This document shows, piece after piece, positions 35,527-43,922 of a stretch of 64,000 nt of DNA. Numbering within the stretch: the stretch's first letter is position 1; every line of letters starts with the position of its first letter. A model generated the notes under the pieces. It was not told the DNA's origin and did no database searches. It was given only the letters and a program-made list of their open reading frames with translations. The stretch comes from Paenibacillus ginsengarvi. GTDB taxonomy: Bacteria > Bacillota > Bacilli > Paenibacillales > NBRC-103111. Both the position numbers and the translations under genes were made by a program. The stretch covers positions 93,399 to 157,398 of the forward strand of contig NZ_RBAH01000022.1 of NCBI RefSeq assembly GCF_003626695.1, given 5' to 3'.

Positions 35527-35916
35527 TTGGCGAAAACAACGCAGCCAGTAACCATTGGAGCGAATAGTATTGCAAAGATTGGAAACCGCTTTTTCCTGAT
35601 TGTCGAGGTTGAAGCTAAATCACCTGGTGTCGAAATCGACCCGGTGTTCGGCGTTCGAACGACTGCGCAACAAGCAAGAAGTCTTATTCGTGCAGGTGTC
35701 ATGCGTACGATATTTCAAACCAAGCCTCCAACCCCGAGTCGTGGCAAGAAAGTTGAACTGAAAGGCGTTTTGTTCGCTAATGGTCGTATTTTTTCAGTTT
35801 TCGACGTGGAGAACTCGACAGACGTATCTGTTTTAGTGCGGATTAATCGGGAAGAAGCAAATCGGCTTATCCGAGGCGGTGCACGTATCATTAAAGTAAT
35901 AAGAAAGCCGTTCTAA
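35527..35916 (+). CDS. Hypothetical protein with an internal helical repeat
   Basis: About 129 residues from TTG 35527, which has a good Shine-Dalgarno GGGAGGTG (35512-35519). An ATG at 35461 in frame has none. The protein has two similar helix motifs: TTAQQARSLIRAGVMRTIF (~47-65) and NREEANRLIRGGARIIKVI (~106-124). Each follows a beta-rich segment (GNRFFLIVEVEAKSPGVEI; GRIFSVFDVENSTDVSVLV), so the protein looks like a tandem duplication. I do not recognise the family. A terminator follows at 35931. It lies inside the segment bounded by the 27-bp repeats. Confidence 0.6.
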   Translation: MAKTTQPVTIGANSIAKIGNRFFLIVEVEAKSPGVEIDPVFGVRTTAQQARSLIRAGVMRTIFQTKPPTPSRGKKVELKGVLFANGRIFSVFDVENSTDVSVLVRINREEANRLIRGGARIIKVIRKPF

Positions 35917-35930
35917 ACCGCGATATTTGA

Positions 35931-35968
35931 AAAAGCCGACCATGGTACTCGATGGTCGGTTTTATTTT
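35931..35968 (+). terminator. Terminator after hypothetical gene
   Basis: Stem CCGACCAT (35936-35943) / ATGGTCGG (35952-35959) followed by TTTTATTTTT. Confidence 0.8.
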
Positions 35969-36107
35969 TAGTACATAATGTGAAACGGCAATCTAATTGG
36001 GGTAGTACCAGCATATAAGAAATGAATTTGGACACGGCGATTCTCAATCCCCCAGATTATTTCGCTGTGCTAATGCTTTTTTATTGCGCCTATACATTTT
36101 TTTCTTG

Positions 36108-36154
36108 TTGAATAAATTTCTCGTTCTCGCCTATAATAATGGGAACGAATGTTC
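36108..36154 (+). promoter_or_regulatory. Promoter and LexA (SOS) box of the Y-family polymerase
   Basis: -35 TTGAAT (36108-36113) and -10 TATAAT (36132-36137) are 18 nt apart. Immediately downstream, GAACGAATGTTC (36143-36154, flanked by G and G) matches the Gram-positive LexA consensus CGAACNNNNGTTCG except for the first base. The box covers the expected transcription start, so LexA would repress the polymerase/YolD operon until DNA damage. Confidence 0.8.
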
Positions 36155-36176
36155 GTATTTTGTTCGGGGGTGCCTA

Positions 36177-37433
36177 ATGAAAAGGGAACGGGTGATTTTC
36201 TTGGCGGATTGCCAGTCGTTCTATGCATCGGTTGAGAAGGCCGCTCATCCAGAATATCGCGATAAACCGGTAGCTGTTGGCGATCCTGCTCGCCGGAGCG
36301 GAATTATACTGGCCGCTTGCCCGCTGGCAAAGGAGAGAGGGGTTACGACGGCGGAACGGGTGGGTGAGGCTTTGGCAAAGTGCCCTGACCTTGTTGTTAT
36401 TAGGCCGCGGATGCAGACCTACATTTCCGTTTCGCTGCTGATTTCAGAGATTTATGAATCAATTACGGACCTCGTAGAGCCCTATAGCATCGACGAGCAA
36501 TTTTTGGACGTGACGGGATCGATTGCAGCTTATGGGTCAATAGAGGAGATCGTGCGGCAAATCCAAACGCGGGTTAAATTAGCGACGGGAATATGGTCCA
36601 GGGTGGGTATCGGGCCGACAAAGATACTCGCAAAAATGGCTACGGATAACTTTGCAAAAAAGAACCCGGACGGCTTGTATCGGTTGGATGATCATAACAT
36701 GTCCGACTTATGGGACTTGCCGGTAAACAAAATGTTTATGGTTGCGGGCCGCATGACAACTCATTTTTTGCGGATGGGATTGGCGACGATCGGAGACATT
36801 GCCCGCCTTGATCTTGGCGATTTTAAGCGCAGGATGCGCCGAGAGATGGGCAAACAAAGCGATATTCAGGCCGAGTATTATTGGCAGACTGCCAGGGGGA
36901 TTGATCCGAGCCCGGTCGTTAGGGGTATGCGGCATCAAATCAAGGTTATCAACTGCGGCCGCGCCCTTAAGTGGGGCATGTATAGAGCGTTTGAGGACAT
37001 AGAACCGATTATGCTGGAGTTGGTGATCGAGGTATGCCGGCGTGCCCGCCGAAAAGGTTACATGGGGCGAGTTATTGCTGTCGGAGCTGCGGAGACAGAC
37101 GGGGACAGGTCGTCGGGATTTGGCAGGCAGATGACGCTGCGTAATCCCAGCTATTTGCCGCATGAGGTAGGGGCGGCCGTACAAAAGCTTTTTCTGGAGC
37201 ATTGGCAGGGTCTGCCGTTAACGCATCTCCATATATCACTGACGGACCTGACCAACGATGATGTATACCAGCTCGATCTATTTGACGACCGCGAGCGTCA
37301 TATCCGACGCGAACAGGCTGTCGATGAAATAAAGGAGCGGTTTGGATCGGCAGCCATCATTAGGGCGTCCTCGCTGCTCGAGACGGGGCAGGCTCGGGAG
37401 CGGGCCGTGCAGATTGGAGGACATTGGGCATGA
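36177..37433 (+). CDS. Y-family translesion DNA polymerase (DinB/UmuC-like)
   Basis: A 418-residue error-prone polymerase. Catalytic blocks are VIFLADCQSFYASVEKA (first acidic motif D-x-x-x-F-Y-A-S-V-E), RPRMQTYISVS, and EPYSIDEQFLDVTGS (S-I-D-E). GIWSRVGIGPTKILAKMATDNFAKK is the palm/thumb motif. A C-terminal little-finger domain ends with VYQLDLFDD, a beta-clamp-like Q-L-x-L-F motif. It belongs to the Firmicute UvrX/YqjW-type group that is usually followed by a YolD gene, as here. ATG 36177 has GGGGGTG upstream. It is SOS-controlled by the upstream LexA box. Confidence 0.92.
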   Translation: MKRERVIFLADCQSFYASVEKAAHPEYRDKPVAVGDPARRSGIILAACPLAKERGVTTAERVGEALAKCPDLVVIRPRMQTYISVSLLISEIYESITDLVEPYSIDEQFLDVTGSIAAYGSIEEIVRQIQTRVKLATGIWSRVGIGPTKILAKMATDNFAKKNPDGLYRLDDHNMSDLWDLPVNKMFMVAGRMTTHFLRMGLATIGDIARLDLGDFKRRMRREMGKQSDIQAEYYWQTARGIDPSPVVRGMRHQIKVINCGRALKWGMYRAFEDIEPIMLELVIEVCRRARRKGYMGRVIAVGAAETDGDRSSGFGRQMTLRNPSYLPHEVGAAVQKLFLEHWQGLPLTHLHISLTDLTNDDVYQLDLFDDRERHIRREQAVDEIKERFGSAAIIRASSLLETGQARERAVQIGGHWA

Positions 37434-37891
37434 CAAAACTGGATGCCAATAATCGATGGGGGTCAAAGATGGCTCTACCAGAACATATTGAGCAGTACGA
37501 AGCCCGAGACGACAAAAAGGCTACACGCCCTACAACTGAAGAGTTGACCATGATTCGCGATTACGTCCTGCTGCCCCATATGCTGACGATGGTCCAGCGG
37601 AGCATCGACGATATTAAAAATTCGACCAACATACTAAAGCGTCTGTACCTTCTATCGGCCGAGGTTGTTATGACCAAGATCACCAAGGACCTGTATGACC
37701 TGCGGCGTGAGCTCACCCGCAGGAGTATTAAAATACACGGCGACGAGCAGGTCGATATGGTTGTTTATTATCGTTATGTTTGCCGTGGCTATGAGGAACG
37801 TATTGGGATCGTCAGGGAGGTCATTAGGTCCGAAATAAGCATAAGGCTTGCCAAATATATATCAGATGTGGTCAATAAAATAAAAGCGTAG
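37430..37891 (+). CDS. YolD-like protein
   Basis: A 153-residue protein starting TKLDANNRWGSKMALPEHIEQY, the N-terminal motif (N-x-R/x-W-x-S-x-M-x-L-P-E-H) of YolD-like proteins. It overlaps the polymerase stop codon by 4 nt (ATGA), with GGAGG nine nt upstream, so it is translationally coupled. YolD proteins are thought to be functional counterparts of UmuD for Gram-positive Y-polymerases. This one is longer than the usual ~110 residues; the extra C-terminal part is helical and rich in R and I. Confidence 0.78.
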   Translation: MTKLDANNRWGSKMALPEHIEQYEARDDKKATRPTTEELTMIRDYVLLPHMLTMVQRSIDDIKNSTNILKRLYLLSAEVVMTKITKDLYDLRRELTRRSIKIHGDEQVDMVVYYRYVCRGYEERIGIVREVIRSEISIRLAKYISDVVNKIKA

Positions 37892-37914
37892 CAACCATGC
37901 AAATAAATTAAAAA

Positions 37915-37957
37915 GGGAAGCCCCACCCAGCTTAGCCTAAGCTGGGTGGGGCTTCCC
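37915..37957 (+). terminator. Perfect 20-bp hairpin after polymerase/YolD operon
   Basis: Arms 37915-37934 and 37938-37957 are perfectly complementary over 20 bp with a 3-nt loop (GCC). It is preceded by AAAA but has no long T tract. It is a strong transcript end structure, possibly bidirectional. Confidence 0.75.
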
Positions 37958-38235
37958 ACAGTTTACCCACAGAAACCCTGTAAAACATCGAAAAACATTG
38001 AATAACGATGAATACCCTTAAACCCCGAGAAACTTGACATTATAAGGTATTGCACAACTTTGAATACCTTTGTTACATAATCACAAAAAAACATAAATTT
38101 TTTCAATAAAGTTACGTAGAGTCGGCTAAAGCACCTCTGTTATAGTGTAAATGTAACAACGCCTGTAAGTGGATGGAAGGGGAAGCGCTTTAGTTCAGGC
38201 AAAAAGGATCCTGTACATTAGGGGAGGAAGGTCAG
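37958..38235 (+). other. Upstream region of the 38.2 kb lipoprotein, with repeat copy 2
   Basis: An AT-rich, non-coding region with short repeated words (GAATACC / GGTATT near 38010-38070). The 27-bp repeat copy 2 lies at 38084-38110. A weak cre-like GGAAGCGCTTTAG near 38181-38193 deviates from consensus at two key positions. The Shine-Dalgarno AGGGGAGG lies before ATG 38236. Confidence 0.4.
38084..38110 (+). repeat. 27-bp direct repeat, copy 2
   Basis: Identical over 27 positions to 35190-35216, same orientation, 2,894 bp apart. See the finding on the SOS module. Confidence 0.8.
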
Positions 38236-39564
38236 ATGAGAAAAAGGAAAACGATAACCGTTTTATGCTTAATTGCTGCAATTGCGGTGGTGACGGGATG
38301 CGGGGGAACCAAGCCTGGAGCCGCTGGCGAACCGGACAAATCCGCAGACGCTCCCAAAAAGCCGGTCATCAATACGACTCCGGCGACGCTGAAGATTTAT
38401 TTGTCCAACAGCTCGCTGAGCGATCAGGATGTAAAGACGCTTATCGAGGAACCGGTGAAGAAGCTGTATCCGCATATCAGCATTGAAACGGTCAAAAACG
38501 GGAAAGGCGCGACGATCGAAGAATTGGTCGCCTCGGGCCAGACGCCGGATATTTTTTATACGAACATCGCCGATATCGGCAAATACAAAAGGCTTGGCCT
38601 GCTTGGTGATATTACCCCGTTGTTGAAGCCGAATGGGGTGGATTTTAACCGTTTCGACGCACAGATGCTTGCCGGCGCTTCGTCGGAGCAGGGGGAAGTA
38701 TACGGATTGCCTTTTTTTGCGCACTTTAATGCCAATTACTACAACAAAGCGATCTTCGACAAGTTCGGCGTTTCTTATCCGCAGGACGGCATGACCTGGG
38801 AGGATACGATCGAACTGGCGAAGAAAGTGTCCCGCGTAGACGCCGGGGTTACGTATAGAGGGCTGGATTTCGATACGATCGCCCGACTGGCCATGCCTCT
38901 GGCAATAACGCTCGTCGATGCGAAGACGAACAAGGCATCGGTGAATTCGGACGGATGGCGGACCGTGTTTACGCTGGCCAAAGAAATATGGAGCATCCCG
39001 AACAACAAGCCGGATAAGCTGAACTCCTTCCAAGCGCGGAATTGGTTCATGCAAGATCAAACGATAGCGATGCTGCCTTATAACAACCTGTTGAATATCG
39101 GTCTGGAAGAGGCGTCGAAAAACGGTTTGAACTGGGATTTGGTGCAATATCCGAGCTACAAAGGGAAGCCGAACCTGTATGCGTTCGTCGATGCGCAAAT
39201 TTTCTCTATTTCCCAAACGAGTAAATATAAAGAACAGGCGGCGCAACTGCTGAGCGTCGTAACCTCGGATGAGGTGCAGCTGTTGAGCGCGCGGAAGACG
39301 GCCCGCTTCTCCTCGTTGAAAAACCCTGCCATGCGAGATGCACTCGGAGCGGATATGCCGTTCCTGCAAGGGAAAAACTTAAAGTCGATTTTCAAAAGCA
39401 CAGCGCCGGCGGCTCCCGCCTTCTCGCCATACGATTCTTCGGACGTACGAAATATTTCGTTCAAAAGCTTTGAGGACTATATGAAAGGCAAAGATCTGAA
39501 CACCGCCTTGAGAGAAGCGGAAGAAAAAATCAATCAATGGATCGAGACGAACAAGATGAAGTAA
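38236..39564 (+). CDS. Extracellular solute-binding lipoprotein (orphan)
   Basis: A 442-residue lipoprotein (lipobox V19-T20-G21-C22). The family layout is TPDIFYTNIADIGKY, YYNKAIFDKFGVSYPQDGMTW, VTYRGLDFDTIARL, AMLPYNNLLNIG and the tail KDLNTALREAEEKINQW. It is a member of the local four-member paralogue group. It is followed 78 nt later by a secreted GH30 enzyme, with a consensus cre box between them. No permease genes are nearby. It is likely part of a carbon-source-controlled polysaccharide module. Confidence 0.88.
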   Translation: MRKRKTITVLCLIAAIAVVTGCGGTKPGAAGEPDKSADAPKKPVINTTPATLKIYLSNSSLSDQDVKTLIEEPVKKLYPHISIETVKNGKGATIEELVASGQTPDIFYTNIADIGKYKRLGLLGDITPLLKPNGVDFNRFDAQMLAGASSEQGEVYGLPFFAHFNANYYNKAIFDKFGVSYPQDGMTWEDTIELAKKVSRVDAGVTYRGLDFDTIARLAMPLAITLVDAKTNKASVNSDGWRTVFTLAKEIWSIPNNKPDKLNSFQARNWFMQDQTIAMLPYNNLLNIGLEEASKNGLNWDLVQYPSYKGKPNLYAFVDAQIFSISQTSKYKEQAAQLLSVVTSDEVQLLSARKTARFSSLKNPAMRDALGADMPFLQGKNLKSIFKSTAPAAPAFSPYDSSDVRNISFKSFEDYMKGKDLNTALREAEEKINQWIETNKMK

Positions 39565-39602
39565 GAGGCAGGAGGCTGGAACGTCAAGTGCATTCGCTGT
39601 AT

Positions 39603-39617
39603 ATGAAAGCGCTATCT
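39603..39617 (+). promoter_or_regulatory. Catabolite-responsive element (cre) before GH30 gene
   Basis: ATGAAAGCGCTATCT matches the consensus WTGNAANCGNWNNCW at every fixed position. It lies 26 nt upstream of the GH30 start, where CcpA binding would block transcription when preferred sugars are present. Confidence 0.7.
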
Positions 39618-39642
39618 TGAATGTGGGAAAGGAGCTTTCGCA

Positions 39643-42492
39643 ATGAATCAGCTGTGCAGGAACGTACGAGAGAGGCAGTACGCACGCCGGATGAGCTTGA
39701 TCCTGATCATTTGCCTGTTGTTGCAAACGTTTGGCGTTTTTACCGCGGCGGCGGAGGAAGGCGGTGAGGGACTCTCCTCCTCGGAAGTCACCATCTCCTT
39801 CGACGAGTATTCGAATATTTCCGAAGCGAACCTGGCGCTCGGCGGCGGATCGTCCATGCTTAGTCTGGATTCCGCCGTATACCGCGGCGACACCGGGAAA
39901 AGCGTCAAAATTAGCGGACGAACGCAGCTCTATAACCGGGTAAAACTGCCGAACGCTTTTGACGGCCTCGATATGCAGGCGGGCAAACATTACAACATTT
40001 CCATGTGGGCCAAAGTCGGCGCGAGCAGCAGCGTGACGAACGGATATTTCTTCTTGTCCGTTGTTAGCTACCCGGGTACTCGCGGTCCGTCGGACCCGCC
40101 TTATTATTCCGATCCGGCGAACTATAAATTTTTGGTCGGCCAGGACGGATGGACGAAGATTACGCTTCCGTACATGGCGACCGGCAGCACGGTGTATGGG
40201 ATTGCTATCGAGCAGATCGCTTCCGGTAGCTGGACCGAGACGGTGCCGGTATTCCATATTGACGATGTGGAAATCGCGGAGGTGCCGCCTCCGACCTCGA
40301 AGCGCATTACCTTCGATAACGCCTCCAGCTGGCAGCAGGCGAATGTTGGAGTCGGCGGCGGACAGCCTACCTGGGGGATGTCTCTCGACAATACGGTCGT
40401 GCACGACGTATATGGCGGCAAAAGCCTTCATGTCGCCGGTCGGACGGAGCTATACAACCGGATCAAATTAGGCGATGCGTTTACCGGGCTTGATCTTACC
40501 CCCGGAACTCAATACGACCTGTCCGTGTATGCGAAAGTGGGCTCGGCCAGTTCCGTCAAGGCCGGTTACTTCTTTATTTCCGTCATCGATATCGACGGCG
40601 CTTTGAGCGGCAGCATGTCTTATTTCAACGACCGGGCGAACCACCGGACACTGGTCACCGATCAGGATTGGGTCCGAATTACGCTGCCTTACACGGTCGG
40701 AGTCGATCCGCTGTACGGAATCGCCGTCGAGCAAATGTCGCTGCCCGGATACGCCGGAGTTGTCGGCGACGTATACTTTGACGATGTCGAGCTGGTCAAA
40801 ACCGGGGTTACGACGGAAATCCCGCCGTCCCGCCTACCGCCCAAAGAAATGCAGATCGTCGTGGACGGCAAGCCGGTCGTTTATCTGAGCGCCAAGCCCG
40901 AGGTCAAAGACGAAGTCCCGTTCCTGCAATGGTCCAAAACGCTCGCCGTCTTGCGGGCGGATGTAAGCTGGAATGAGCTGACGAAAACGGCGACCGCCGT
41001 GAAAAATGGCAGAACGAGCGTCATTACAGCCGGGGAATCGGCCGCTCTAGTGAACGGTTCGTCGGTCACGCTGGAAGCTCCGCCTTATTTGAAGGACGGA
41101 CTGCTGATGGTGCCGGCGTCGTTCGTAGCGGATGCACTGGAAGGGACGGTTTCGTGGGAGTCGGGAACCAAAACGGTGACGATTGTGTCCAAGAAGGTGA
41201 ATGTCATCGAAGTCGACACGAGCGAGGTCCGGCAAGAAATATGGGGATTCGGCGCAACGGCCAACGGCCCGGTTTACGATTTGAAAAACGCCGACACACC
41301 GACCCAGGAGTTGCTGCTCGATAAAATGTTCGGTATGGAGGAGGGCGAGGCCGGTCTCTCGATCGTCAGACTAGAGATAAACCCGTTTACGAAGGACGAT
41401 CCCGACCCGGGAAATGCGCAGCAGGCGACGATCCTGCCCGCGTCGGGTGTCTGGGATTTCGATACGGATCAGCATCAGAGATGGTTCGCGGATGAAGCGG
41501 TCAGCCGTTATCCGGACATGCGGTTCGCCGGATCGGTGTGGAGTCCACCGGCATGGATGAAAGACAACGGGTCCGCTGTTCGCGGAGGTCATCTGAAGCC
41601 GGAGCACTATGACGACTTTGCCGAGTATTTGTTGACTTGGGCCAAAAAGTATAAGGAAGATTACGGCTACGACGTACGCTGGCTCAGCATCCAGAACGAG
41701 CCCGAAGCCTTGATGGACTACGCCTCTGCCATTTACACGGGGCAGGAGATGGGCAGCGTAGTGTCCGCCGTATACAACGCTTTCAAGACGGATGGCATCG
41801 ATGTGGGGCTAGGCGCTCCCGAAGGCGGACATTTGGGCTCGTCGCTCAAACTATTGAATCAGATGGGTCCCGCTGCGGTACAAAAGCTGGATTATATCGG
41901 TACACATTTCTATACTTGGAATACGTATGACGCGTACAATTACGATTTGCGTTCCTTCAACAAACCGTTGTTCATGATGGAATACAGCATGCCGAGCCCG
42001 AACGATTCCATGATGAACGGGGGACTTGAGGTCGCGGGCCAGATCAATGCGGCAATGGAGCAAGGCTACAGCTCCTATCTGTATTGGCTGTTCGTCACCA
42101 AACCTGCCGCGCCGACTTCCGTCGCCTTGCGGGAAGGACTGGTCAACCTGATGCTGGACGGCACGTACGTGATCAACAAGAGGCTGTATACGATGGGACA
42201 GTTCAGCCGGTTCATTCGTCCGGGGGATTATAACGTGAAGGCGGAAAGCGGCAACAGCTATGTGACGGTAACGGCGGCCAAAAACGCGACAACAGGCAAA
42301 GCGGTACTCGTTGCGGCGAACAGCTCCGCGGAGCCGGTAACGGTGACGATTAGCGGGATGACCGGATCGGCCGTTCAGGTATACCGGACAAGCGACATGG
42401 AAAATATCGCTTCGATCGGAAGCAGCGCGACAGGCGGAGGCAGCTTTACCTACACGCTTGCGGCGAAAAGCGTGACCACTTTCGTGGAATAG
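39643..42492 (+). CDS. Secreted multidomain GH30 glycoside hydrolase
   Basis: A 949-residue exported protein. It has a signal peptide (~20-40) and two tandem ~140-residue CBM4/9-like modules that are clear duplicates (NRVKLPNAFDGLDMQAGKHY and NRIKLGDAFTGLDLTPGTQY). A copper-amine-oxidase-N type domain (~400-515; ALVNGSSVTLEAPPYLKDG, MVPASFVADALEG) and a GH30 catalytic domain follow. The acid/base Glu is in SIQNEPEA (E686) and the nucleophile Glu in FMMEYSMP (E780). A C-terminal beta-sandwich follows (VLVAANSSAEPVTVTI). GH30 members include glucuronoxylanases, endo-beta-1,6-glucanases and glucosylceramidases; the subfamily cannot be fixed here. A cre box lies in front. Confidence 0.88.
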   Translation: MNQLCRNVRERQYARRMSLILIICLLLQTFGVFTAAAEEGGEGLSSSEVTISFDEYSNISEANLALGGGSSMLSLDSAVYRGDTGKSVKISGRTQLYNRVKLPNAFDGLDMQAGKHYNISMWAKVGASSSVTNGYFFLSVVSYPGTRGPSDPPYYSDPANYKFLVGQDGWTKITLPYMATGSTVYGIAIEQIASGSWTETVPVFHIDDVEIAEVPPPTSKRITFDNASSWQQANVGVGGGQPTWGMSLDNTVVHDVYGGKSLHVAGRTELYNRIKLGDAFTGLDLTPGTQYDLSVYAKVGSASSVKAGYFFISVIDIDGALSGSMSYFNDRANHRTLVTDQDWVRITLPYTVGVDPLYGIAVEQMSLPGYAGVVGDVYFDDVELVKTGVTTEIPPSRLPPKEMQIVVDGKPVVYLSAKPEVKDEVPFLQWSKTLAVLRADVSWNELTKTATAVKNGRTSVITAGESAALVNGSSVTLEAPPYLKDGLLMVPASFVADALEGTVSWESGTKTVTIVSKKVNVIEVDTSEVRQEIWGFGATANGPVYDLKNADTPTQELLLDKMFGMEEGEAGLSIVRLEINPFTKDDPDPGNAQQATILPASGVWDFDTDQHQRWFADEAVSRYPDMRFAGSVWSPPAWMKDNGSAVRGGHLKPEHYDDFAEYLLTWAKKYKEDYGYDVRWLSIQNEPEALMDYASAIYTGQEMGSVVSAVYNAFKTDGIDVGLGAPEGGHLGSSLKLLNQMGPAAVQKLDYIGTHFYTWNTYDAYNYDLRSFNKPLFMMEYSMPSPNDSMMNGGLEVAGQINAAMEQGYSSYLYWLFVTKPAAPTSVALREGLVNLMLDGTYVINKRLYTMGQFSRFIRPGDYNVKAESGNSYVTVTAAKNATTGKAVLVAANSSAEPVTVTISGMTGSAVQVYRTSDMENIASIGSSATGGGSFTYTLAAKSVTTFVE

Positions 42493-42602
42493 GTGTAAAG
42501 GCGACATAGACTTACGAGAAGAAGAGATTGCCGAATATGCGGCAGTCTCTTTGTTTTGTAATAAGGGCAACTGGATAGGCGGCTGGCGAGGGTCGGGCGG
42601 GA

Positions 42603-42910
42603 AAGCGGAAGTGAAAGTTCCGCTAAGACAGCGGGAACGGAAGCAGAAGTTCCGCTATCGCTGGCGGAACGCTGCTGAAGGGGCGATAACGGAAGCGAAA
42701 GTTCCGTTAAGGCCGCCGCTAGCCTGGTTGGAGCCAGACAAACAGAGCAATAAAGGAAGTGCGACTTCCGCTATGTGGGTCTAGTAGGGGCGCGAGGTGG
42801 CGAAAACGGAACAGGCGGTTCCGCTAAGACAGCGGGAACGGAAGCGGAAGTTCCACTATCGCTGGCGGAACGGCGCTGACGGGAGGAAGAGGGAGCGGAA
42901 CTCCCACTAA
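42603..42910. repeat. Large cluster of GCGGAAC/GTTCCGC repeats
   Basis: At least eight palindromic units fill the space between the GH30 gene and an AraC gene. A ~65-nt composite unit occurs twice (about 42617-42681 and 42818-42882) with only a few mismatches, both copies containing CTAAGACAGCGGGAACGGAA. The stretch CTAAGACAGC is shared with the cluster at 11.7 kb. It is non-coding. Confidence 0.7.
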
Positions 42911-42935
42911 CTGCCGTCGCTCCTGGACGTTTTTC

Positions 42936-43838
42936 CTACTTCAGGACATAACGCTTGCGAAACTCCATTGGCGTAAACCCGCTTTTTTCTTTAAACACTT
43001 TGTCAAAATAATTGATATTGCAAAACCCGCAAAGTTCGGCGATCTCCGAGATGGAGCGTTCCTCGTCGAGCAGCAGGCGTTTGGCATGATCGATCCGCAA
43101 TTGGACTAAATATTGCACGGGCGGCAAGCCAAATACTTTTTTGAATAAACTGGAGAAATAATAGAGGCTCATATTCACCTTTTTGCAAACCGATTCCATA
43201 TAAACTTTCTCGGCAAGATGCTCCTCCATGTAGTCGATAGCCGGCTTCAGCCGCATGTACTGGTTGGCATACCGGTGGGGAGCGCTGCTGTCCAGCTCTT
43301 GCTGGTATAACCGCATCATGGGGACGAAAATCCGGAACAGGCACGAGAGAATGGCATATTCGTAGCCGACCTGCTCGCTCGTGAACTCCTGGTAAGCCTT
43401 CTCCATTTCGACATTCAGATCGTTCCATAACGGGTCCGTATGCCGGTAACGTTTAGACACCTTATTCGAACGGAGGAACAAAGACAGGAAATGCCGCATT
43501 TCCGGATTTTCCAACGAATACATCAGCGCCTTGTCAAACACCATTCCCTTGATAACGCCGTTTAGCCCGGGGACGCAAGTGACGGAATGAACCTGACAGC
43601 TGTTGATAAAATAAATGTCGCCGGCTTCGGCCGTAAAGCTATGCTGGTCGATCTGCACCAGCACCGGACCTTGCACGATTTTGATCAGCTCGAAATGTTC
43701 GTGCCAATGTGAAGCGACGAGAACGGAGCGGTCCCGTTGTATGCTCATTTTGAATGGAAAGCGCTTTCCTTCGAATGTTTCGATTTTTTTGTTGGCTGCA
43801 GGAAGAATGGGATGACCTCCTCTGTCGCGCGAGATCAA
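42936..43838 (-). CDS. AraC-family transcriptional regulator
   Basis: A 300-residue protein. The N-terminal cupin is SHWHEHFELIKIVQGPVLVQI then HSFTAEAGDIYFINSCQVHSV. The C-terminal double helix-turn-helix is IDYMEEHLAEKVYMESVCKKV, SLYYFSSLFKKVFGLPPVQYL and ISEIAELCGFCNINYFDKVFKEKSGFTPMEFR. The layout matches sugar-responsive AraC activators. It faces the repeat cluster and the GH30 gene and could regulate the lipoprotein/GH30 pair. Confidence 0.92.
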   Translation of the reverse strand: MISRDRGGHPILPAANKKIETFEGKRFPFKMSIQRDRSVLVASHWHEHFELIKIVQGPVLVQIDQHSFTAEAGDIYFINSCQVHSVTCVPGLNGVIKGMVFDKALMYSLENPEMRHFLSLFLRSNKVSKRYRHTDPLWNDLNVEMEKAYQEFTSEQVGYEYAILSCLFRIFVPMMRLYQQELDSSAPHRYANQYMRLKPAIDYMEEHLAEKVYMESVCKKVNMSLYYFSSLFKKVFGLPPVQYLVQLRIDHAKRLLLDEERSISEIAELCGFCNINYFDKVFKEKSGFTPMEFRKRYVLK

Positions 43839-43922
43839 AGCTCATTCCTATTATAGCAAACCGTTCGCCCGTATGGGGATATGATAGCGATAATATAACT
43901 CGCCTACGGCTGCGGGACGGCT

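Noticed and set aside
38179..38193. cre box upstream of the 38.2 kb lipoprotein
   Set aside because: GGAAGCGCTTTAG lacks the conserved TG and final C, so it was kept only as a weak note.
38269..39369. 366-residue minus-strand open frame
   Set aside because: It is a shadow of the solute-binding lipoprotein gene; the translation has no domain character.
42603..42910. Possible CRISPR array
   Set aside because: The units are palindromic and irregularly spaced, with no constant repeat-spacer length and no cas genes. They fit REP-like elements better.
43756..43771. cre-like GGAAAGCGCTTTCC
   Set aside because: It lies inside the coding region of the AraC gene and deviates at the outer TG/CA positions. 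A regulatory role is possible but not supported.
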